This document shows, piece after piece, positions 16,475 to 25,287 of a stretch of DNA of 64,000 nucleotides. The notes under the pieces were generated by a model. The model was not told the DNA's origin. It saw only the letters and a list, made by a program, of their open reading frames with translations, and did no database searches. Within the stretch, counting starts at the first letter, position 1; each line of letters opens with the position of its first letter. Position numbers and translations under genes: made by a program. This DNA is from an uncultured Candidatus Poseidoniales archaeon. GTDB taxonomy: Archaea; Thermoplasmatota; Poseidoniia; Poseidoniales; Poseidoniaceae. Where the stretch lies: positions 1-64,000 of the forward strand of contig CAJIZC010000005.1 of assembly GCA_905181785.1 (NCBI GenBank), read 5' to 3'.

Positions 16475-17770
16475 TCATTCCACTAACCAATCGTGTGGCT
16501 CAAATGCTTCACTCTTATTGAGCGTAGTGCCTTCATTCTCCAATGGAGCAGCCCCTTCGCCTACCACATCCGTTTGAACGGCTTCTGCCATTTCTGGCGG
16601 TGCGGGGGCAGAGGATGCCGAGGAATGTGGGCCTTGTGGCTCAGCAGCCTCAGTCGCCTTCTGTGCTTTGCGAGCAGCGACTTCTTCTGCCTTCTGAGCT
16701 TTCTCAGCACGCCGTTGAGCATGCCGGACAGAGCCTGAGTCTTGAGATTGTATCCGGTCCGATTCATCTTCTTGATTGCCTTCGACCAGCGTTTTGATTT
16801 CTTCAAACGTTTCGATTTGAGGCCAAGCGTCTTCCAAGCAAATCACACCGCCTGGCACGCTGTCTTGAGTGATTGATGCAAAGCCCCGGTGGGTGAGGAA
16901 TAAACCTGCGATGAACGATGCGACCTTGGCCTCATCATCATAGCCTTCAGGCACGGATCCAAATGTAGATTCGAGTATATCCGACAGTGCGACCATCACT
17001 TCAGTGACTGGAACTTTATTCGAGCCAGTGGCCAAACAAGTGCGACGAAGTGCAGTCCAGCAACGCTGAATGTCGCCTTCGAGGTCTTCATTGTGCATCC
17101 GACCACCCACATCTGAAAGGTACTCCTGAAGTTCCAATTCATGAGCGATCCTGTTTTCTTCTCGCAATCGCAAGGCTTCTGCGTCATCCGCTGCATCCTT
17201 GAATGCGGAAAGCAACTCACCAAGGGTCACTGGCCGACCTTCTTCCCGTCGAACCCTTTCATCAAACAGCGTTGGTAGCAATTCATCAGCTTCCCCTTGC
17301 AGGATGGAGTTGGTGAAGTGGAAGGCTTCGTCCTCGTAGTCCGCTTCCCAGCCGAAATCAGAGCCATCGTCCCATATTTCTTCTTCTTCAACCGCTTGAA
17401 CTCGATCAAAGAGAACTGCCGCTTGTTGATTCAAGACTTCCCAAGAGAGGCGAATCAAGCGACCACACGCTGGTAAGTCGAGCGCTGAGGCTTCGTTTTT
17501 CACCCTGAGGGTGAACACTTTGAGAAAACTCGACAGATCGACGTTCCAAGGATCAAGTTCTTCCTCACGAACGAGCGAAAGAACGAGTGCCACCGAGCGA
17601 TCAAAGGGGTCGATGAGGGTTTGATGTTCTGCCTCCTCTGTTTCGGCAATCGCTAAGATTCGGTCAGCAAACTGTGTCGCATCGGAAGATGCTTCACCGG
17701 ATGCAAGCAGTTGATCCATCACGTCTTGACGGAGGAACCACTTGTCCAAAACTGCTTGCTGTTCAACCAT
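16475..17770 (-). CDS. scpA: Kleisin subunit ScpA of the SMC complex
   Basis: 431 residues, longer than typical ScpA (about 250). The N-terminal kleisin domain has LIDPFDRSVALVLSLVREEELDPWNVDLSSFL, shown here in two parts: FDRSVALVLSLVREEELDPW and NVDLSSFL, matching the FxGPLxLLLxLIxxxxLDPWDI signature, and LRLSWEVL-like helices. The C-terminal winged helix (about 245-330: VPVTEVMVALSDILESTF, AGLFLTHRGFASITQD) would contact the SMC head. The last 100 residues are Ala/Glu-rich and probably disordered. GAGGTGAGTTT precedes the ATG, 9 bases after the smc stop, so translation is probably coupled. Confidence 0.85.
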   Translation of the reverse strand: MVEQQAVLDKWFLRQDVMDQLLASGEASSDATQFADRILAIAETEEAEHQTLIDPFDRSVALVLSLVREEELDPWNVDLSSFLKVFTLRVKNEASALDLPACGRLIRLSWEVLNQQAAVLFDRVQAVEEEEIWDDGSDFGWEADYEDEAFHFTNSILQGEADELLPTLFDERVRREEGRPVTLGELLSAFKDAADDAEALRLREENRIAHELELQEYLSDVGGRMHNEDLEGDIQRCWTALRRTCLATGSNKVPVTEVMVALSDILESTFGSVPEGYDDEAKVASFIAGLFLTHRGFASITQDSVPGGVICLEDAWPQIETFEEIKTLVEGNQEDESDRIQSQDSGSVRHAQRRAEKAQKAEEVAARKAQKATEAAEPQGPHSSASSAPAPPEMAEAVQTDVVGEGAAPLENEGTTLNKSEAFEPHDWLVE

Positions 17771-17779
17771 AAACTCACC

Positions 17780-20700
17780 TCACTGCAGTTCTTCTTCTTC
17801 CTCTGGAGCCTCTTCTATAGAGATTTCCTGCTCTGCCTCACGGACGGCGCCCGCAACCTCTTGATAGGCTTCGATGTCTTCGGTCATCTCAGCTGTACGT
17901 TCTGATAATCCTGAAAGCGTCTGTTCTTCATCGTCTTCTTCCGCCATGTGAGGGAGTAAGCCGCCCAAACTAGCAGGAGCAGGCAATGCTTCGGGAACCT
18001 CTGGCATTTCGTGCTCAGCAGCGCGTGCTTCTTCGATTCGGGAATGGTTCTTTTCATTGTCCTTCTCTGCCTCAGCAAGCGCTTTCTCGCCCAGAGCAAT
18101 CGCTCGCTCGCGATCGAAATCCACGATGCGGCGACTGCAACCATCGCCGCCATGGGTAATCCCAATGTGGTGATCGGCCAAGCGCAAGGAGACCTTTCGT
18201 AGCGTGACCATGATGAATTGGGCGCGCTTGCTGCGTTCCCTGCACATCATGGCAATGCGCTCTGCGTTGTAACCGTCGAGGTTTTGGTCGACTTCATCAA
18301 AGTAGTAGAATGGACTTGGGTCGTAATCTTGAATGGCGAAAATCAACGCCAATGCAGCCATGGATTGCTCCCCACCGGACAGTTGGTGGCGGGTGACCTT
18401 AGCGGATTTGCCCCTGGGTTGCGCCCATAGTTCCAATCCACCTTTGAATGGCTCATCCTTGTTTTCGAGGAACAACTCACCGCGGCCACCATCGCTGAGG
18501 GATTTGTAGGCGACTTTGAAATTCTCATTGACCTTCACCAAGACATTTAGCAAACGTTCTTTTCGCTGTGCTTCCAATTTATCCGTCACATCCAGCAGGT
18601 GCTTTCGACGCGATTGGAGCGTCTTGAAATCGTCCTTCATTCCGGCAAGACGAGCTTCGCAAGCGTCAAACTGTTCGATGGCGAGCATGTTGACTGGACC
18701 ATATTCATCGAGCCTTCGTTGTAGCCGTCGCTCGCGTTTTTCAGCGTCACCAAGGCTCGGCAAAACTGCATCCTCATCTGCTGGCTGGTAGCCATGTTCG
18801 ATTAACTCCTGAAGGGTTTCAGCAAGGGTGATGTCCTTTTGAGCCAAAGCCCGACCGATTTCGATGCTCATGTTCTTCCGGGATTGGGCTTCTTGCGCTT
18901 TCTGTTGCAGTTCTGCCTTGAGCGCACTGCGCTCTTCAATCAGTTGAACACGTTCGTCCTCAAGCCCTTGATTTTCCTCAAGGAACTCTCGGCGTTCGCT
19001 TTCTTTCTCTGCCAATGCAATGGTGTCCGAGGCAACCTGGCCTTGGAGTTCATCCATGCGCTCGCTTCTTCCAAGTGCGGTGGTATTGATCGTGTTAATG
19101 CGCGTTCCGCATTCATCAATCCTCGTTTGAAGCAAACTGCGATGCCCTGAATCACTGGAAAGGGATGCTTCGGCCTTAGCTTTGAGACCCTCTGCTTCAA
19201 CTCGTTTGACTTCTGTGGCATGCAGCCGATCTTTGAGATGGACGGGGCTTGCGTCTTCAAGCGTCGTTTGGGCGCTTTTACGCCCTTGATTTGCTGCTGC
19301 CAAAGCGGCTTGAGCAGCATCCAATGTTTTGAGGTGATTCGCACCTTCGATTTCCAAATCGTTGAGGCGCTTTTCTGCAGCACCAACGGCGCCAAGGGCC
19401 GAGGTGTGGTTCGATTGGGCTTGCTTATGTGTCGCTTTCCACTCAGAGAGGCGATCCGAGTGGTCATTGTTGGAGAGGTCGTTGATGATTTTTCGAATTT
19501 CGGACTGTTGCCTGCGAGCGTCGATAAGAGCGCCGTTGACGGTGTCTGCCATCAGGCGGAAACGCTCTACGTCAGCGGCGAGGGTTTGAACTTCATTGGC
19601 CCCCTGAATGTTGCCACCAAACGAAGTGGTCATCTTTCTCTTTGCGCCCCCAACCATGGCTCCACCCGCTTCGGTAACGTCGCCTCGCAAAGTGACCAAA
19701 CGGACGCCACCCATGTTCGCACGTGCTGTTGCAAGGCTATCGACGATCAGAGTGTTGCGCAACACGAAACGGATTGCGATGTCGATTCTTGGATCGTAGT
19801 CCAGCAGTTCATTTGCAAAACCGATTACACCTGGTTTCTTCGCAATCATCGTTGCACGGCCTGCTGGCCTTGTGTTGTTGAGTTTGTTAAGAGGGAGGAA
19901 GGTTGCCCGACCAGCTTTGTTTTGTGAAAGCCACTGGATGGCCCTTGCGGCCACTTCATCGTTGTCAACGACCACAGAAGTCATTCCACCACCAATCGCC
20001 GTAGCAAGTGCGTCAGTGTGGTTTGCATCACGTGGCTCACACAACTCTGCAACCGTTCCAATGATTCCAGAAAGTTCACCTTTGTCTCGTGCGGCTAAAA
20101 CCGCTGCAGCTCCACCGGCCATGCCTTTAGCCCCGGCCCGATTTTCCATCTCTGCTTTGGCAGAGGAGAGTTTCCTTTCAGTCTCCCGAAGCCGAGTTTC
20201 TACAGCTTGTGATTCTTCAACCAAATTGGCTTCGGAACGTTGAGCGACATGGAGCTTTTTAGCAAGGGCCGTACGGTCTTGCTCTGGTGCGTTGGCGTTG
20301 AGTTCATCGCCTTCATGCTGCGACTCACCAAGAGCCAACCTTGCGGATTCTGCGGCCTCTTGGACTTCACTGAGTTGCTCGCCAAGCATTTCTGCCTGGG
20401 TTGCAACGCGATTGACTTCGGTTTGGGCTGCAACGAGGGCGGTCTGTGCCTGATCAGCAGCAGCCGTGGCTGCGGCTAAGGCACGGGTCAACTCTGCACT
20501 GGCAGAGCCTGAGGATTTCAATGCCTCTTGCACTGAGATCTCTTCTTCTCTGGCTTCACTAAGGGCCACCAGGGCATCTTGGAGATCTTGTTCTGCTGCT
20601 TCGAGGCCGTTGTCGAATTCTTCAAGGTCGCTGAGCGTAGCCGCTAGAGATTCCGCAAGCTGAGTCAATTCAATGGCTTCCTCAGCGTCTTTATCAGCCG

Positions 20701-21670
20701 AATCATCAAGTCGGTCTTGATTGGTAGCGATGCGGATTTGCAATTCATTGATGGCGCCCATCAAGCCGTTGTTGTCGCCACCGAGCAAATCCTCAATCTG
20801 CTTCTGAAGCGTACCAATTTGGTCGTCCAGTGAAACAATGACTTTGTCACCTTTCCTCACTTGATCCAGAAGAACTTCCGCTTCTTCTTCGATCCGAACC
20901 CTTTCACCGACCTGATACTTTCGTTCTGCTTGCTGGCTAGCGTACTTGGCTTGGGCTGAGAGTTGGCGAGCTGTCTTCAGTTCTTCAACCAAATCAGCGA
21001 CCTTCAAAGCCAGGTCTTTCTCCTTTGTGAGGTCCTTAAGCCGCGCTTTCTGCTCGTCTTCGAGCAGGCCGATTCGTTCGATGTAGCCTTCAACGCTCGT
21101 ACGTTGCTTCTCTGCTTTTCGAATCTCATCATCGTAAGAGGTGACTCCAGCCACCCCGTCGAGTACTTTTCGGCGTTCTTTCGCTGTCATTTTGGCAAGT
21201 CGTGTAACGTCGCCTTGGAGCACGATGTTGTAGCCGTCTGGGCGTGCATTTGCTGAACTGAGCAGCCTGTGAAATGCTTTCTGGGTGCTGTCTTGCCCGT
21301 CCAACATGTAATCGGTGACGATGTTGTTTCCTTTTGTCAAACGCACAGCACGGCTCATTCGAACTTCTTCTTGATCAATGGGGAGCCGGCGGCGCCCGCT
21401 GGCAAGAAGCGGGTTTGCAAAAACAAGGGTGACTTCACAAGCTCTCGCTGGTTTGTTGTTTTTCCCGCCGTTGAAAATCAAGTCTTTGGCATTTTGAGCA
21501 CGAATCACCTTGTTCGAGCGCGGTCCAAGAACGAATTGAATAGCGTCGCCACAATTCGATTTACCTGAACCGTTGGGCCCCGTGATTGCCGTAAATCCAC
21601 GGTCCATGGGGATGGTAAGTTCACCCTTGAACGATTTGAAATTTGAAACTTCCAATGCTTTGAGATACAT
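17780..21670 (-). CDS. smc: Chromosome segregation ATPase SMC
   Basis: 1,296 residues. Walker A GPNGSGKSN lies near the N-terminus (about 32-40). Two long coiled coils flank the hinge (about 520-640: GIIGTVAELCEPRDANHTDA, GGGMTSVVVDN). The C-terminal head has the signature LSGGEQSMAALAL and Walker B PFYYFDEVDQNLDG. It organises and segregates the chromosome together with ScpA and ScpB encoded directly downstream. It is about 100 residues longer than usual because of an acidic tail after the head (last 120 residues, ending EEEEELQ). An AT-rich candidate promoter, GAATTAAATCC, lies at 21690-21700. Confidence 0.95.
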   Translation of the reverse strand: MYLKALEVSNFKSFKGELTIPMDRGFTAITGPNGSGKSNCGDAIQFVLGPRSNKVIRAQNAKDLIFNGGKNNKPARACEVTLVFANPLLASGRRRLPIDQEEVRMSRAVRLTKGNNIVTDYMLDGQDSTQKAFHRLLSSANARPDGYNIVLQGDVTRLAKMTAKERRKVLDGVAGVTSYDDEIRKAEKQRTSVEGYIERIGLLEDEQKARLKDLTKEKDLALKVADLVEELKTARQLSAQAKYASQQAERKYQVGERVRIEEEAEVLLDQVRKGDKVIVSLDDQIGTLQKQIEDLLGGDNNGLMGAINELQIRIATNQDRLDDSADKDAEEAIELTQLAESLAATLSDLEEFDNGLEAAEQDLQDALVALSEAREEEISVQEALKSSGSASAELTRALAAATAAADQAQTALVAAQTEVNRVATQAEMLGEQLSEVQEAAESARLALGESQHEGDELNANAPEQDRTALAKKLHVAQRSEANLVEESQAVETRLRETERKLSSAKAEMENRAGAKGMAGGAAAVLAARDKGELSGIIGTVAELCEPRDANHTDALATAIGGGMTSVVVDNDEVAARAIQWLSQNKAGRATFLPLNKLNNTRPAGRATMIAKKPGVIGFANELLDYDPRIDIAIRFVLRNTLIVDSLATARANMGGVRLVTLRGDVTEAGGAMVGGAKRKMTTSFGGNIQGANEVQTLAADVERFRLMADTVNGALIDARRQQSEIRKIINDLSNNDHSDRLSEWKATHKQAQSNHTSALGAVGAAEKRLNDLEIEGANHLKTLDAAQAALAAANQGRKSAQTTLEDASPVHLKDRLHATEVKRVEAEGLKAKAEASLSSDSGHRSLLQTRIDECGTRINTINTTALGRSERMDELQGQVASDTIALAEKESERREFLEENQGLEDERVQLIEERSALKAELQQKAQEAQSRKNMSIEIGRALAQKDITLAETLQELIEHGYQPADEDAVLPSLGDAEKRERRLQRRLDEYGPVNMLAIEQFDACEARLAGMKDDFKTLQSRRKHLLDVTDKLEAQRKERLLNVLVKVNENFKVAYKSLSDGGRGELFLENKDEPFKGGLELWAQPRGKSAKVTRHQLSGGEQSMAALALIFAIQDYDPSPFYYFDEVDQNLDGYNAERIAMMCRERSKRAQFIMVTLRKVSLRLADHHIGITHGGDGCSRRIVDFDRERAIALGEKALAEAEKDNEKNHSRIEEARAAEHEMPEVPEALPAPASLGGLLPHMAEEDDEEQTLSGLSERTAEMTEDIEAYQEVAGAVREAEQEISIEEAPEEEEELQ

Positions 21671-21849
21671 CCCATTCCCTCATAATCGAGAATTAAATCC
21701 TCGACCTTATCCGCGACACCCGTTCGCGACAGGTCTTAAAGAATCCGAGAGATACAGCCCCAGTGCATCGGTTTTGAGCCCTCCTCTGCCAAAGCCAGAG
21801 CACTGTAAAATGAATCGGAAATCAAAGAATCAAGGGCGAAGTGAAAGGC

Positions 21850-22638
21850 TCACAGTGTGCCTTTTTGCTTGCATTTTTTACATCCGCCACCAGCGCAAAA
21901 CGGACATGTAGCATAGACCTTTACGCCTTTATTTTTCTTTTTCTGCATCTGGAGGCGCGAATCCTTTTGCATAATTTTGGAACGCGTGATGCGTTTGTTG
22001 GAACCTGTTCGCATTTGCAGTGGGGCCGCAACGGACCCGAATTTAGTACGAAACTCATTGGCCATAGTTCGCCGCTTGGTTATTTTTTCATTCGCTTGGG
22101 TGATCGCCTCGGCCTCCCAATATTTTGGACCCATCATGAGAACACAACCTGAAAGAGCCACGAGAATTTGGAGCCACAGCGCTGAAATAAAGCCGCCAGG
22201 GATTAAATCTGCTAAACCGTTTGAATCTATTTGGACAGGTATCACGCCCAATCGATCCATGACCGCCATCGAAAAGAGGAATACACCCGCAACAAAAGCC
22301 CCTTTGTAGAAACGGTCTTGCTTCGTGCCGACACGTGCCAATTTAATCCGCCCTGAAATCAAGACAAACAAGGAGGGGCCCATCGTAAAGAAGTCCATTC
22401 CCGACCATTCTCCAGCAGGTACGAAGCAAGTCGTAGCGCTGTCTTCGGCAAGAAGTGCCTCAAGCCGTTCAAAGGGAGGGAGGCAATCTGGCTCTGTGAG
22501 TTGAGAGAGGTCTAATTTCTCCTTTGGAGCCCCATCAATTATCTCTGGAGCCAGAACGCCAAATTGTGCATTCGCCGTCACGGCTGCAACGATGGCGACC
22601 GCGAGCAGCGTACCGATGAGGACACGAACACTCGCCAT
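21850..22638 (-). CDS. Membrane protein with C-terminal CxxC zinc-ribbon
   Basis: 262 residues, not recognised. The N-terminus is a signal peptide or signal anchor (VLIGTLLAVAIVAAVTANA). Two or three further hydrophobic segments follow (GPSLFVLISGR, GAFVAGVFLFSMAVM, ISALWLQILVALSGCVLMM). A basic region and a C-terminal CPFCAGGGCKKCKQKG (C-x2-C-x4-C-x2-C) look like a compact zinc ribbon of DnaJ-like spacing on the cytoplasmic side. ATG 22638 was chosen because the signal sequence begins there; the upstream in-frame extension overlaps nadB on the other strand. It is divergent from nadB and about 180 bases from smc. Confidence 0.6.
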   Translation of the reverse strand: MASVRVLIGTLLAVAIVAAVTANAQFGVLAPEIIDGAPKEKLDLSQLTEPDCLPPFERLEALLAEDSATTCFVPAGEWSGMDFFTMGPSLFVLISGRIKLARVGTKQDRFYKGAFVAGVFLFSMAVMDRLGVIPVQIDSNGLADLIPGGFISALWLQILVALSGCVLMMGPKYWEAEAITQANEKITKRRTMANEFRTKFGSVAAPLQMRTGSNKRITRSKIMQKDSRLQMQKKKNKGVKVYATCPFCAGGGCKKCKQKGTL

Positions 22639-22730
22639 GGCAAGGTTAGATAACCCCCGGTCATAGTGATATCGCTCAGCGATGGGGTGAAATGGACGGG
22701 CCACTACAGTCCAAACAACGGGGTTCATGC

Positions 22731-24356
22731 ATGGCGCACATTGCAATCATCGGAAGTGGCATTGCGGGCCTCTTTGCGGCGTTACGCCTCGGTGACGCTG
22801 GCCATGAGGTGACGGTTGTTACCAAGCAACGTCCAAGCGACTCCTCAACCAATTGGGCCCAGGGTGGAATTGCTGCAATTCTGGACAAAACCGACGGCCT
22901 TGGGCTCGAATCCCACATTAAGGACACGTTGGCATGTGGCGACGGATTGTGTGACAAAACCGTCGTCCGAAGCATCATTACAGAAGCCTCTGAACGAATA
23001 CAAGACTTGCTGAACATTGGTGTGCGATTTGAGACAGATGACGATGGAGCATTCAACCTCGTCCGCGAAGGCGGGCATTCAAAGCGAAGGATCTTGCATG
23101 CAAAGGATGCAACAGGGAAAGAAATTGAGCGGGCGCTCACCCAAGGGGCCGCACAACATCCAAAAATCAACATCAAACCCAATACATTAGCCATTGATTT
23201 AGTGCAAACAAAACATGGATTTCCAACGCATGGGATTTCCGGCGTTTGGTGCCTTGATCAAGTAAGTGGAGAAATGCTTACTTTGCCAGCGGATGTTGTT
23301 TTCTTGGCAACTGGTGGCGTTGGTCAGTTATGGGCAAACACAACCAACCCGTCGGTGGCTACTGGTGACGGATTGGCAATGGCCTACAGAGCGGGTGCTG
23401 CCGTCAAGGACATGGCCTTCATCCAATTCCACCCCACTGCTTTGGCTCGACCCGACGACCGGCCCTTTTTGATCACAGAAGCGGTTCGAGGCGAAGGGGG
23501 AGTGATCCTCGACGAGAAGGGGCTCAAGGCATGGAAAAAGGCTCAAGCAACCGCCAAGGAAAGTGGAACATCGATGCCTTTGCCAGAACAGTTTTCATTC
23601 ACCCTCGAACATTCCCCGCTTGGCTCCATGGCCACCCGAGACATTGTTGCTCGTGCCATTGATCAAAACATGAAGCGGACCGGGTCAGCGCACGTTTACC
23701 TTGTTACCGCCCACCTCGACAAAGCACATCTGCTCGACCATTTCCCCACCATTCAAGGGCGTTTGAATCGGCATGGATTGGAATTGGGAGTTGATGCATT
23801 ACCGGTCGCTCCAGCAGCCCATTACGTCGTAGGTGGTCTTGCAGTGGACGCAATTGGCCGACCTCATGACCGCGAAACCGGTCAAATCATACCAGCACTC
23901 TACGCGATTGGTGAGGTTGCGTGTACGGGCATGCATGGAGCCAACCGTTTGGCATCGAACAGTTTGCTCGAAGCCGTGGTCTATGCTGCACGGGCCGCAG
24001 ACCACATCATTGAATCGAATACCCCGGAAGGAAACAAAGTGTTGCCAACATGGAGGGCTGACGGCTTAACGGACCTTGTTGAGCATGCCCCCGCAATGAA
24101 TGACAGAGCAGCGTTGCGCGCTACGATGTCACAAGAAGTTGGGATTGTAAAACGAAACGATCGATTACATCGCGCACAACGGCGCTTGGCGTTGCTTTCA
24201 GATGAAGTGGATATGATTTGGAAAAAGGCAATGCCGACGCGTGAAATTGTAGAGTTGCGCAACATGACCCTCGTAGGTCAGTTGGTGATTGAAGATTCAT
24301 TGAGCCGCACTGAAAACCGCGGTTTGCACTTCAACGCTGATTTAGATCTGGCGTGA
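22731..24356 (+). CDS. nadB: L-aspartate oxidase
   Basis: 541 residues. This flavoprotein oxidises L-aspartate to iminoaspartate, the first step of de novo NAD synthesis. The FAD-binding IAIIGSGIAGLFAALR is at the N-terminus. STNWAQGGIAAI, the EGGHSKRRILHAKDATG segment, and CTGMHGANRLASNSLLEAVVYA (the HGANRLASNSLLE stretch) are diagnostic of NadB against succinate dehydrogenase. A C-terminal helical domain follows (RAALRATMSQEVGIVK). No quinolinate synthase or nadC gene is seen in the window. Its last 26 bases overlap the 3' end of the convergent ketopantoate reductase gene. Confidence 0.92.
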   Translation: MAHIAIIGSGIAGLFAALRLGDAGHEVTVVTKQRPSDSSTNWAQGGIAAILDKTDGLGLESHIKDTLACGDGLCDKTVVRSIITEASERIQDLLNIGVRFETDDDGAFNLVREGGHSKRRILHAKDATGKEIERALTQGAAQHPKINIKPNTLAIDLVQTKHGFPTHGISGVWCLDQVSGEMLTLPADVVFLATGGVGQLWANTTNPSVATGDGLAMAYRAGAAVKDMAFIQFHPTALARPDDRPFLITEAVRGEGGVILDEKGLKAWKKAQATAKESGTSMPLPEQFSFTLEHSPLGSMATRDIVARAIDQNMKRTGSAHVYLVTAHLDKAHLLDHFPTIQGRLNRHGLELGVDALPVAPAAHYVVGGLAVDAIGRPHDRETGQIIPALYAIGEVACTGMHGANRLASNSLLEAVVYAARAADHIIESNTPEGNKVLPTWRADGLTDLVEHAPAMNDRAALRATMSQEVGIVKRNDRLHRAQRRLALLSDEVDMIWKKAMPTREIVELRNMTLVGQLVIEDSLSRTENRGLHFNADLDLA

Positions 24357-25278
24357 GCGCCTCAATCATGGCGCTCAGCATGTGATTCATTGGAGCTCGT
24401 ACGCCGATTCGTTCACCCCTTTCAACCACCGCTTGATTTAGATAAGCAACTTCGGTGATGCGCCCTGCTCTTACATCCTGCAGCATGCTGCATTGGTTTT
24501 CAGCGGTTGACTCAAGCACCCTTTGCAAATGATGTTCAAGTTCAAGATCATCTGGCAGGGGCACTCGCTCTGCGCGAGCGATTGAAGCCCCTTCGAGCAT
24601 GGTCTCTAGCGCAGAAGAGAACAAACTAGGGGCGAGCAAGGCCCCGTTTTCAACCCCTGCAAGAGCCGCTATTGGGTTAATGGCGATGTTGAGCAAGACC
24701 TTCATCCAAACTGCAGCAGGTCCGTTGTCAGTCCATTCAGCCTGAACACCAGCGCGCACAAGTGCGTTGAGCAAAGGCTCCACTTGGCCCTTAGTCGGCC
24801 CACCTTGCAGATGGCCGAGGACCACCGTTCCTGCTCCTGCGTAATGGACCACTCCTGGGTTTGGGCGCCAACTGGCGTAGGTTGTTGTTCCTGCAACAAC
24901 CCGGTGAGGACCTAAAATGGCGGCGCATGTTTCAGCGTGACCAAGCCCGTTGCTGAGAGAGACCACCACACCAGCAGGGGACAGCAATCGAAGAGCTAGG
25001 GACGCCAGTTGTTCGGTTGATTTCGCTTTACCAGTGAGGAACACCGCATCCATTGTCCCGTCAAGAGTGGATGGAACGCCGACTTCTTCCAAAGTAAACA
25101 GAGCTTGGTTGGCAGGGAGTTTGAATGGCTCAAGCCCTTTCACTTCCAATCCATTGGCAACCATCATTGCTCCATGTTCTCCTTTCCCATGGATCATCAA
25201 TTCAACACCTGTGGCTCGGGAAATCAATCCGCCCAACAAGGAGCCAAGTGAGCCGGCGCCGAGCACTGCGATTCTCAT
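24331..25278 (-). CDS. panE: 2-dehydropantoate 2-reductase-like protein
   Basis: 315 residues. It probably reduces ketopantoate to pantoate for coenzyme A synthesis with NADPH. Motifs: IAVLGAGSLGSLLGGLISRA for the dinucleotide, VVSLSNGLGHAET, RVVAGTTTYAS, and WMKVLLNIAINPIAALAG with the Lys and Asn of the active site, then the C-terminal helical domain. It lies 9 bases after the stop of the membrane protein gene, with GAGGCGAAACC as ribosome-binding site, so both are in one transcript that may extend from the ATP synthase operon. Its 3' end overlaps nadB by 26 bases. The family also contains other reductases, so substrate is inferred. Confidence 0.82.
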   Translation of the reverse strand: MRIAVLGAGSLGSLLGGLISRATGVELMIHGKGEHGAMMVANGLEVKGLEPFKLPANQALFTLEEVGVPSTLDGTMDAVFLTGKAKSTEQLASLALRLLSPAGVVVSLSNGLGHAETCAAILGPHRVVAGTTTYASWRPNPGVVHYAGAGTVVLGHLQGGPTKGQVEPLLNALVRAGVQAEWTDNGPAAVWMKVLLNIAINPIAALAGVENGALLAPSLFSSALETMLEGASIARAERVPLPDDLELEHHLQRVLESTAENQCSMLQDVRAGRITEVAYLNQAVVERGERIGVRAPMNHMLSAMIEALTPDLNQR

Positions 25279-25287
25279 GGTTTCGCC

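Noticed and set aside
21712-21728. CGCGA...TCGCG short inverted repeat upstream of smc
   Set aside because: Only five bases per arm; expected by chance in a window of this size.
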